DNA of 64,000 nucleotides from Hypomesus transpacificus (Eukaryota > Chordata > Actinopteri > Osmeriformes > Osmeridae). Under the pieces are notes generated by a model, which was not told where the DNA came from, searched no databases, and saw only the letters and a program-made list of their open reading frames with translations. Below, in pieces: positions 23,711 to 33,997 of the stretch (position 1 is the stretch's first letter; every line of letters begins with the position of its first letter). Location: contig NC_061063.1 of the NCBI RefSeq assembly GCF_021917145.1, positions 4,406,510-4,470,509 on the forward strand, given 5' to 3'. The position numbers and the translations under genes are program-made.

Positions 23711-26700
23711 ATGATGGATACGCGGAGGCTTGTGCCAAGAAGTCTCCTGTTTGCAGTGGTGGTGCTTTTATGGGATTTTACTTTGGCTTCTGAAATGCAA
23801 GGTAATGTGCTTCTAGCTGATATCAAGTCTATACAATTTAAAAATATTTTCTTTAACCCAGTGTGTCAGATATTAGGCAAAAAACCTATCCATAGGCCGT
23901 AGCCTTTATACATTGTAAAGGCTCTTAGATTTACTAATTATTTGAAGTGCACTGATTGTGTTCAATTAGCATTATGCATTAGATGGCATAGGTCCTACTC
24001 TGGGAATAATGCCTTTGTCTAATTAAAAGGTCTACCCATTTAGAAGGGTCACTATAACAGGCTATATATGGACATCCAATCTTAATATTGCAGCCCTGCC
24101 ATCAGAAATCAACCATATCTGTTCTCTCTCTTGTGCTCTGTGACTCTTTTAATTTATTGTCTATTTCTATTGTTTTTGTTCTCTGCTCTGTTGGTCCTTG
24201 GTGGTGCTTCCTAATAATAACTGTGTCCAAAACCTTCCATGACGTTCCATGTCTTCCATTTGCCCGGCCCGTCCCCACGCTCTCCCCCACAATCACACTG
24301 TATACAAACTCTCTCTTCCCTTGTATTGCAGTGGAGCCATTATCAGCAAATGTAATCACTCCGGGGAGCACTGCAGTTTCTCAAGTCACTTTTTCCTTTC
24401 CACTGTGTCATCTTGCTATTTCAAGGCCATAGGCTTGGTTGAGACCCTGTCCTACGTGTAAAGGGTGCATTTGATGAAATGCTATATATGCTGCTGTATT
24501 TGATTTGTTTGTTGGACGTTGTACTTCCTGTATAACCAGTGATTGACATGCTGGAGCTGCACGATGCCAAGCATATTGCGTCCGCAGTGGGGAAGATGAC
24601 AGTAGCCATGCAAAGTGTGTCGGACCTATACCTGGTCTCTACTCTCCGCCTACCACCCAAACTAGGAGGGATGCTACTGGGCCTGTATAACAAGGAAGAC
24701 AATAGGAAGTACCTGGAAGTGGCCCTCATGGGCAAGGTCAACAAGGGTACTGCTCTTTTTATGGATGTTTGAGGCTGGGTTGAATTGTATTGTCTTCAAC
24801 AAATGTTATGCACTTAAGTCCTTTCAAGCTATCTGCTATTGAATCTTTTTCTGGTTACCTAAATGTCATAGTTTTTCTATCATTCTCTTAATCCATACAG
24901 AAAGATACTTCATGGATTGTTAAGGATTTATACTTTCTGCAGTATGAACAATAATCTGTGTCTGTCAGTTCTGGTGCGCTACATTCGAGAGGATGGGAAA
25001 CTCCACACTGTGAATCTTCAGAACCCTGGCCTCTCCGATGGACGCACCCAGTCCATCATCCTCCGGGTGGCTGGGCTCCAAAGAAGCCACCTACACCTGG
25101 AGCTTTATGTCAACTGCCGATTGGCCGACTCGGCACAGGGCTTGCCGTCATTGGTCAAATTACCAGTGGAGGCGGAGGCCGTGGAAGTTCGTAATGGACA
25201 AAAGGCGTATGCCAGACTTCAGGTGATGATAGTTAAAAATGATAGTTAAGTCTTCTTGAAGGGGTGTTCTGCATCCCTGTTTTTGTCGTTAAATATAGTT
25301 TTTCCTCTGTGTATTGTAAAGGAAATATATATTTTTCACTACACTAGGGTCCTTGTAGACTTCAACAGTTGCTTTTAAGACCAAGCTAAATACAAAGTTC
25401 CGGAGGCCCACAGAAAAAACTAATGGCATAATTATGCCCTACTGAACATGAAACACAAACCTAGCCTACCCACAGCGATACGCATTCCTGACTTTATATC
25501 TTTTATGAGGTAAACTGAGCAGGAAGGCTTGGTATGTTCTAGGTTTGTTTTATGAAATTTATTACTGCAATACAGTACACGCCACAATGTAACAAGGCAC
25601 TCAATAGGCTGAATGTGATGTGAATGTGAGTTATAGACCACTACACCACAGACATAAATAACTGGAAATTGTTCACAAGACACCTCGATTGTGTTTTAAT
25701 AATGGGTGCAAATCACATTTTAACTGATTACATTTATTGCTCTATAGAAAAAGATTTTAACTGCTATTCCTATTTTCTACAATAGTTCAGTCCCATTATT
25801 AAAGGACATTTGAGCTGTCAAACTAGTAATTTTCAATGAAATATGTCCCACCCACACCACCTTATGTGTGAGACCATAGGGGTATAGTTACCACATTCCC
25901 TCTGCAAGAAGAGGGGCTGTATTTTTGGGAAGGTACAGTATAAAGATGTGGCCCGTTTGATTGTACTGTCATACTATTACCTGTCTCCAATCATAGGAAT
26001 CATTCATTTCAATTTTATGAGTATTGAGATTAATTGTTGTGAGATGAGCCTAACCAAGTATGAACAATACATTTCATTGTTTATGTCTGTCAGGGTACAG
26101 TCGACACTCTTAAGATGGCTCTTGGTGGCTCATTGGCCAAAGCAGGTTTACTGACAGACTGCCCTTTCCAAGGAGATAAATCTTTTCAAAATTCAGGTTA
26201 GTCTGTATGGTTTCAGAATTTGATTGTGATATTAATCCTAGTTGTTCAGTTTTTATAGTTGTAGATTGTTGTTGGTTATATTGACCTTGAGTCTGTTTTG
26301 TATTCAATAACTTTGGCACCCTCTAGTGGTGGGTATTGGTCTTGGTCATATTGGTTCCTTCAGACATGGGCCTTATGTTCTGATTTGAATAAAAAATGTG
26401 TTATAACAGTGTATTATACTTCAATCATGTATTACTCATGCCACTGCTGTGGATGGTAATTAAGCATCAATGATGTCTCCTGTTCTGTCAACAGTGAGTA
26501 CAGATGTGAATGCTATTCTTGGTGAGTACCCCATCCCATATACGCCTCTGAACTTTGACCCCTGACTCATCCACAGACTCCTTCAAGTAGAACTTCATCC
26601 ATGGTGTCATATTTCCCTTGATCACACATTTTCACTGTGCCATTCAGATTTTTGGATCGTTGGTTGTGTTTGGCTTAGGTGACCACACCAAGGCTCTGAT

Positions 26701-29700
26701 TGGCCAGCTCATCATCTTCAACCAGATATTGGGAGAGCTCCGGGAGGACATCAGAGAACAGGTGAGATTTAGCCTTAAGGTGAAAATGTGAGAATTTGTG
26801 AGAGACATCAAATGCCTGTAGAATTAAACTATCCCATTAAATTGGAATAATCTGACCTCGACCTAAAAAAACGTTCTGACAGGTGAAGGAGATGTCCCTA
26901 ATCAGAAACACCATTCTAGAATGCCAGGCTTGTGGTGAGTGAGAAACAGAAACCACTATGAAAATCTGGATCACCTTCATTGACTCGAGCCTCCCACAGC
27001 ACATCATAGCAAATACTGTGTTTGAACGTTTGATGTTTGGGTTTCTGTACCTAAGGTTTCCATGAGCCCCACTCTCGCTGCGAGCCAAACCCATGTTACA
27101 AGGGCGTATCCTGCACAGAGACCCGTGAGTACCCAGGGTACCGCTGTGGCTCCTGCCCTGATGGCATGAAGGGGAACGGAACCCACTGTCAGGACATCAA
27201 TGAGGTACCAGATTTAGTCCCTCCCATTGCATAGCAATAACAATGGTTCCTCCTGTAACCATAGCGATATATTGGTGTGATAACTCCCATCTTTATCACT
27301 TTTGTCTTTTATGCTCTCTCATATTTCAATATACAGTACTCTTAGATAAAAGAAAATATGTTTTTTTACTATGCGGAAAATGACAAATGCAGTAATATTC
27401 GGATGTATTCTTTGTCAGTGTGCTCTGGCCCAGCCATGTTTCCGACCAGAGGGGTGTGTGAACACTGCCAAGGGATTCACCTGTGAGCCCTGCCCCCTCG
27501 GGTACTCAGGACCCCCCCTCAGGGGTGTGGGAGTGGACTTTGCCAAGAGTCACAAGCAGGTCTGAGCTTTCACACCAATGTCCAATTGTACTATCCAAAG
27601 TAACGACTCAATGATATCACCAAGTACTAATGATATTTCAAGTGACCTACAGCACCTGCTGTACTCCATGTCTCACCATGCTGAATATGCCTGGCTTGTG
27701 TGTTTCACTCTCCACATCCCTCACTGTCTGAGCCTATGTTCACCATCTGTAGGAATGCAGAGACATGGATGAGTGCGCAGATCCGTCGAATGCCTGCGTT
27801 CCCAACTCTGTCTGCATCAACACTGAGGTCAGTCCAGTCCACGTGCGCTAGTCACTGAGCTCTATGTATCACAGCTCACTCTAGCCCCTTCTCTCTCATA
27901 CTCTTTATTACCCCTCCCTCCCCCCCCCATACACACATCCCTCCCCTAGGGCTCCTTCAGGTGTGGCGAGTGTAGGGAGGGCTTCGTGGGCAACCAATCA
28001 ACAGGCTGCTTCCTGCGTCGCTCCTGCTCCGCGTTAACCTTCGACCCCTGCGACGTCAACGCCCACTGTGTCATGGAGCGCCACAGCGAGGTCTCCTGCC
28101 AGGTACCAAACCCAGGGTCGTCCTCATCAGTACTGGAACACAAACACAGAGTGTGTTTTATATGTTTGCATTCAGCCTGAATCCGTCCACTCATCCCGTT
28201 TGTGATTCTGGTCTCAGTGTAACGTGGGATGGGCCGGCAATGGGAACACGTGTGGCCCAGACACCGACATCGACGGCTTCCCCGACGAATCTCTGCCCTG
28301 CATAGACAACGACATCCACTGCAGAGCCGTATGCATGCGTTAGCGCGCGACATACCTTGATGCAAATGTATTAGCCCATGATGCATTATGGACTATGACT
28401 AACCCTAACCAGAGAGACGTTCTTCTCCGTGTGGGCAGGACAACTGTGTCAACACGCCCAACTCTGGCCAGGAGGATGCCGATGGGGACGGCATCGGTGA
28501 CCAGTGTGACGAGGACGCGGATGGGGACGGCATCATAAATGTGGAGGTGAGTGCTGTTAGATCTGTTAGTATAGCAGTTCTTTGTCTGTAGGGGCAGTTC
28601 TCTGTCGCATGTGAACTAGCCGGCTCAGACTTTCCCATTCAGTACAGGGAAAGTCAGAAGAGCTCTTTAGGGAGTAGTGGACTGAATCTGCTATCTACTG
28701 AGAGATCTAAGGAAGAAATGTGTTGCTTTGTTCTTCTGCTTCCACAGGACAACTGTCGCCTGGTCCCTAACAAGGACCAGCAGAACTCAGACACAGACTC
28801 ATACGGCGACGCATGTGACAACTGTCCCAACGTCCCCAATGGCAGCCAGAAGGACACGGATGGCAACGGAGCCGGGGACACTTGTGACAATGACATTGAC
28901 GGGGACGGTAAGGAGACACTGATCGATTGAGTTCCAGATGAGAAGATGAGATGGAGGATGACTGTGGCGCTCGGGTGATTCTGTCGAGCTTTTTCTCTTT
29001 CTTAAGAGTGTTCCGCTGTTCATGTAGGCATCCCTAACGTTCTGGACAACTGTCCCAAGCTGCCTAACCCCATGCAGACGGACCATGATGGGGATGGAGT
29101 GGGGGATGTTTGCGACAGCTGTCCAGATGTCAACGACCCCATGCAGGTCAGAAACCACGAGACAGAAAGTTGTTGGATGCAATTGGTCAGATGTTTGACC
29201 GTGATGGTGAATGTTGATGTCAGATGAGGAGTTTGGTCATTGTATTTGTACAATTTTTTTTTCTTTTTTTTGAAAATCGTTAACAAAAATTTAAATACAG
29301 TCAGACGTGGATAACGATTTGGTGGGAGATGTGTGCGACACTAACCAGGACATGTGAGTGTTTCTCTTTCACACTCACACACACACACACACACACAGTT
29401 GATGCTCAGATAGACCATGTGCCTCCCCAAACATTGAACCGCTGCCGTAAAACGCAACCTTCAATTTACCGAAACAAATCCTAGTTAATGTCGTTGCTAA
29501 TCTCCTAATCTTCTCGTTAATCCATCTCTAGGGATGGAGATGGACACCAGGACACCAGGGACAACTGTCCAGACATGCCCAACAGCTCCCAGTTGGATTC
29601 TGACAATGACGGAATAGGTGACGAATGTGACGATGATGACGACAATGATGGCATTCCTGATGTTCACCCTCCCGGGCCTGACAACTGTCGGCTCATGCCA

Positions 29701-31764
29701 AACCCCAGCCAGACAGACACTGACGGTATGTGGACAGACACTGACGGTATGTGGACAGACACTGACGGTGTGTGGACAGACACTGACGGTATGTGGACAG
29801 ACACTGACGGTATGTGGACAGAAGCTGCAGACACTGTCCCAACTTCTTGGTATTTTAAGGCATTATATACTGTATCAGAGAAAACATACGTGTGGAATTA
29901 CATTGGGATTATATGTGCCTGCACGTTGCTGGAAGATGGATGTATATGCAGTACGTTTCTTTAAACAGCATGTAAGTTTGTACTGGATGTCTATGTTCTT
30001 CTTTGTTTCCCCTCGCCTATAGATGTTAACTCATAACCCCTGCGCTTGTACTGTGTCATCAGGAAACGGGGTTGGTGACATGTGCGAGACGGACTTTGAT
30101 AACGATTCGGTGAATGACTTAATTGACGTGTGTCCGGAGAGTGCTGAGGTCACGCTGACTGACTTCAGAGCTTTTCAGACAGTCATCCTTGACCCAGAGG
30201 GTGACACCCAAATAGACCCCAACTGGATAGTGCTCAATAAGGTGATCAATAGCAGCAACTCACTGGACTTGAACTCTTAAACGTTGACCATTTATTTATG
30301 GACACTAGTATTTCAGCTTACTATTCTCATTAGAGAGGATTACGATAACTGTATTTGGTCATTGAATACATCAACAGAACAATACAACATTGGAGCATTT
30401 TTTGCAGTATCCATACAATATGCTGACAAATTGAATTGATCCTTTGCTCTGTGTTGGACATTGCCTGCAGGGCATGGAGATTGTTCAGACTATGAACAGC
30501 GACCCTGGTTTGGCTATAGGTACGTTTATGACATAAAATTGGTCCACCGATCTTTCTTGCTTGCGGTGTGACATTTATGTTAGTCTTAGGCTCTCGCTTC
30601 TACCTGCTTCTACCTCCCGCTCTTTTATTCTCATTCTCTCATCTTCCATCTCTGGGTCTCCCCCAGGCTACACAGCCTTCAATGGCGTAGACTTTGAAGG
30701 GACATTCCACATCAACACGGCTACAGATGATGACTACGTAGGCTTCATCTTTGGCTACCAAGACTCGTCCTCCTTCTACGTGGTGATGTGGAAGCAGACA
30801 GAGCAGACCTACTGGCAGTCACTACCCTTCAGGGCCATGGCCCAGCCTGGCCTGCAGCTCAAGGCCAGTTTGATTTTCAGTTATTCCGCTTCTTCATTTG
30901 TATCACACTGCAGTAAACCACAGCCAACATTCACAAGTAACATCTCACTTGTATTCCCTTTGCACATCAGGCAGTGAAGTCTAGCACAGGCCCAGGTGAG
31001 TACCTGCGGAACGCCCTGTGGCACACAGGTGACACCCCGGGCGAGGTCACCCTGCTGTGGAAGGACCCTCGTAACGTGGGCTGGAGGGACAAGACTTCCT
31101 ACCGCTGGCATCTCAACCATCGCCCACAGGTGGGCTACATCAGGTGAGACATGTGCTGGAACCAGACCCCCTCACTAGACATGAAGAGTCATACAGGGTC
31201 AATAAGAATCATTTATTGAGACTGGTCCCATCCTGCAACTTAACGACACCAGCTGCCTGACTACATCAACTTAAGCAACCCTCATCCTAACAATACTAAC
31301 CCCTCAAAATTATAGCTATACTTGCTTCTGGCAAACAACATTATAAACAACCGCAGGGAAATGAGTGTGTGTATTCAGTTTGAAATGCGAGTTGTCACTT
31401 ACCCACCCCTGTGTCCTGTCGACCCCTTCCTCTACACATCTCCCAGAGTAAGGCTGTATGAAGGGATGACTCTGGTGGCAGACTCTGGGGTGGTGATCGA
31501 CACCTCCATGAAGGGTGGCAGACTGGGCGCGTTCTGTTTCTCTCAGGAACAGGTCATCTGGTCCAACCTGGGGTATCGCTGCAATGGTAAGGTTTTGGGG
31601 GTTTTACCCCTCGTTTTCAAATTGAGGTGAAATGAGTTCAAATAAGGATTGTGTGTTCCTGATAACTGATTGTATGCCTGCTACGACCTGCACCCTCCCT
31701 CTACCCAGATACCGTGCCTGATGATTATCAGTTATACCGCAAGCAGATCAACATCAGGGTGTGA
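23711..31764 (+). CDS. thbs3: Thrombospondin 3, pentameric calcium-binding matrix glycoprotein
   Basis: Twenty-three coding exons join in frame to 957 residues (human 956): 23711-23801, 24540-24746, 24969-25222, 26094-26196, 26495-26521, 26679-26761, 26883-26934, 27056-27204, 27419-27559, 27753-27827, 27950-28102, 28218-28328, 28439-28546, 28748-28907, 29028-29146, 29301-29353, 29532-29725, 30063-30241, 30471-30519, 30667-30863, 30971-31143, 31447-31586 and 31709-31764. Order: signal peptide (1-26), N-terminal TSPN domain, pentamer coiled coil ending ILECQACG (about 220-272), EGF-like repeats (about 273-445), type III Ca-binding DxDxDG repeats (about 475-705), and the lectin-like C-terminal domain. 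There are no procollagen or type I repeats, which places it in subgroup B (THBS3/4/5); wording such as [25 protein letters not shown] fits THBS3 best. Role: secreted matrix protein of skeletal and connective tissue. Odd: exon 17 ends in a fivefold repeated splice donor, and intron 20 starts with GC. ATG 23711 is directly followed by a second ATG. Confidence 0.97.
29372..29398. repeat. CA microsatellite in THBS3 intron 16
   Basis: A short run of about 13 CA units (one interruption at its left end), 20 bp after the exon 16 donor. Confidence 0.85.
29713..29817 (+). repeat. Five-copy 21-bp tandem repeat carrying the THBS3 exon 17 splice donor
   Basis: Five 21-bp units start at 29713, 29734, 29755, 29776 and 29797. 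Each contains TGACG/GTATGTGG, and the third reads GTGTGTGG. The first copy holds the end of exon 17 (..QTDTD plus G) and the expected donor at 29726. Identical or near-identical donors recur at 29747, 29768, 29789 and 29810. As 21 is a multiple of 3 and no stop occurs inside, any of the five donors keeps the frame into exon 18 (NGVGDMCE). Confidence 0.95.
30864..30970 (+). other. GC-AG intron 20 of THBS3
   Basis: The family-conserved boundary LQLK/AVKSS requires a junction after AAG at 30863. The intron starts GCCAGT and ends CATCAG at 30970. No GT donor near here keeps the frame and the conserved sequence, so a non-canonical GC donor is the simplest reading. Confidence 0.7.
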
Positions 31765-31823
31765 CGTTAGCACAACGTTCGACCTGACAAGCTACACAAC
31801 ATCACTGGTGCCTTTGCTGGATC

Positions 31824-31863
<40 letters not shown>

Positions 31864-33510
31864 TGTAGATGAGAGAGAGAGGTTGGCGAAAGCAGTTGAA
31901 TTACCTAAAATATGCTCAATAGATCTTTGGAGGTGTGAATGGGTGAACACAACACATCCACATTTTGGACATTTGTAGCTGAAAAAGTGTTTGTCAAACC
32001 ACACACCTTGTATACATGTTTGAATGGATGCAAATCGATCGTGTGTGCGTGTCTGTGTGTGCGTGTATGCAAACATCCTTCTGACACAAGATGTTACCCT
32101 TGAACATAAACTCAGAGATGACCAACCCATGAAATGCTTGTCTGTAAGACACCTTTTTATAGTAATAAAACTACTCAAACCAATCTCTCTTTCCTTCGTA
32201 TTTGAACTCCAGATGTAAAACAATGTCTTCTGATCGGCAACACTGGAATGGTAGATTTTTTTGCCTTCAAGTTAACAACATCAACTGAACATCAACAACA
32301 ACTAAGCATACAGGACTGCTTTCTTATTATAAGTGTTCTTCCAACATTTTAGTACAGCATGTCTTGTTGCCCCTTGTGTCTAAAGGATAGAACTGGGTGA
32401 AGGAAGTAAACTACTTTGAGGTCCCTCTAGATGGCACCAAGTGAACATCAACATGGCTCTTGAGAAGAAAGGGGGTGAAAGTTGAGGACGGAGTACACGC
32501 TGAACTCTCATTTCCAAAAACTCACCATCGCACATTCCAAACCACGTGACATCATCATAGCTGAGTACATGACCTGCCTGCCTTAATCTGACTATATTGT
32601 GTGTAGGTCTTTTCAGTGAAAGACTCAAGGCAATTAATAGCTTGTGGTTTAATGCAGAGGCCTATAATTAAGCATTACTCTTCTTTTTTTTTCGGAAGGG
32701 CACATTTCATACGTCAATTGTTTTCCAACTTTGTATAACGACCACCTGTTACGGATTCCTATGGACAGTATGGGTGATCAACTCAAAGTGGAAACTACCA
32801 TTGGCACAACAGTAGAACGTTATTAGGGCAATATATCACAACTGGCTTTTCATGCATCTTTAAGAGTTATCTACAGAGTGTGACCCCTCTTTATTCTGAG
32901 CTTGTTTACAAAATCTAAACTGTACTCAACTAGTTGTAAGTGTTTTACTCTAAGAAGTTTTTGCTAAATGGTATCTCTTCTCAACTTTCATTCACATAGG
33001 TCCCCCATGCATAATACTTTCATTGTGTTCCCCTGACTAAACATTAGATCCTATTATGACCCTAGATAACTGGCACATTATTGAGGGTCCCAATGTTTAA
33101 TCTTGGACTGTAAATGTATTAAATTTATGATATTGAATGGCACTTGAATTTGAATGGTCTCTGATTTGAGATTATGGCCTTTCTTCATGGATGTACTGTT
33201 TCAACTATGTAATAAGTTAAATTGACATATTCCATGTTGTGAGAATAAGGAGTTTGATCCTTGAACACAATGAGTCTCAGTTGATTGTAGGTTAGATCGT
33301 AATGATTTAAGTTAGATGATTAATTTAGATGAATGGCCGGATTATGGGACTACCCGATAAAAATTTAATCACACTATTTCTACTCTTATATTAAACGACT
33401 TTCCCCAACGGATGGTCTCTTCTGTCCATTGTGCAGACGAATATTATTGTATAGATCAAATAATACTACCAGCGTTTTCAGAACGGCTCAGCTTTCATCG
33501 AGTTTTCCAG
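31765..33510 (+). other. THBS3 3' UTR and spacer before TXNIP
   Basis: Holds a GT microsatellite, an AATAAA at 32164-32169 that may end the THBS3 transcript, and AT-rich spacer. Nothing coding was seen. Confidence 0.45.
31826..31861. repeat. GT microsatellite in THBS3 3' UTR
   Basis: About 17-18 uninterrupted GT units, about 60 bp after the THBS3 stop codon. Confidence 0.92.
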
Positions 33511-33515
33511 ACAAG

Positions 33516-33542
33516 CCCCCCCCCCCCCCCCCCCCCCCCCCC
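33516..33542. repeat. Poly-C tract in the distal TXNIP promoter
   Basis: A run of about 27 C followed by another short C run, ending about 45 bp upstream of the carbohydrate response element. The G-rich complementary strand could form a quadruplex. Length is uncertain. Confidence 0.8.
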
Positions 33543-33590
33543 ACCCCCCACGACATGACAGCTGCTGAGCACTCGTTCAATACTGTAAGC

Positions 33591-33607
33591 CACGCGGTGC
33601 CCACGCG
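33591..33607 (+). promoter_or_regulatory. Carbohydrate response element (ChoRE) of TXNIP
   Basis: CACGCGGTGCCCACGCG is two CACGNG half-sites separated by exactly 5 bp. That spacing defines a ChoRE bound by ChREBP/MondoA with Mlx, and the human TXNIP promoter uses CACGAG-N5-CACGAG. It lies about 160 bp upstream of the TATA box. Expected effect: glucose-induced transcription. Confidence 0.75.
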
Positions 33608-33623
33608 TCGCTTCCAGGCGCTG

Positions 33624-33662
33624 ATTGGTTTAAGTTAACACAAACAACGTTTCTCGGCCAAT
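33624..33662 (+). promoter_or_regulatory. Paired CCAAT boxes (NF-Y sites) of TXNIP
   Basis: An inverted CCAAT (ATTGG, 33624-33628) and a direct CCAAT (33658-33662) lie 30 bp apart, immediately after the ChoRE. CCAAT boxes bound by NF-Y next to the ChoRE are described for mammalian TXNIP. The AACACAAACAAC between them resembles a forkhead (FOXO) site. Confidence 0.6.
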
Positions 33663-33763
33663 GAGAGTGATGTGCACGCGCTGAGCCATGCTGTGCATTC
33701 TACTTCTACATGCTCAGCTGAAACGATCAACAACCCTGGTGAATCACTGGCTGGGCCTCCTCA

Positions 33764-33770
33764 TATAAAA
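33764..33770 (+). promoter_or_regulatory. TATA box of TXNIP
   Basis: TATAAAA preceded by a GC-richer stretch and followed by GCTGCGCC. It predicts a transcription start near 33795 and a 5' UTR of about 200 bases before the ATG at 33998. Confidence 0.75.
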
Positions 33771-33997
33771 GCTGCGCCTTCCCTTTATGTCAATAGATCG
33801 TACAGTTAACATGAGAGTAGGATTACAATTACAGTAGGACACTATCTGACTAAAGCAAGCTCTTGCTTTGCTTCCTACTTGTGATTCAGTGAACCTCCCT
33901 TCCTTTGTCAATCAATTCACTGAAGGAATTCGAGTCGGGATAGTTAGCTTGATCGACTTATTTGCATTTTTACTTGGATATCTACCGAAAAGTAATC

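Noticed and set aside
24331-24430. Possible THBS3 exon after TTGCAG at 24330
   Set aside because: The frame does not match any thrombospondin segment, has no suitable donor, and exon 1 joins exon 2 (24540) directly at the conserved QVIDxL boundary.
31822-32223. Minus-strand open frame with a long Thr-His run
   Set aside because: The run is the translated GT microsatellite in the THBS3 3' UTR. No gene context.
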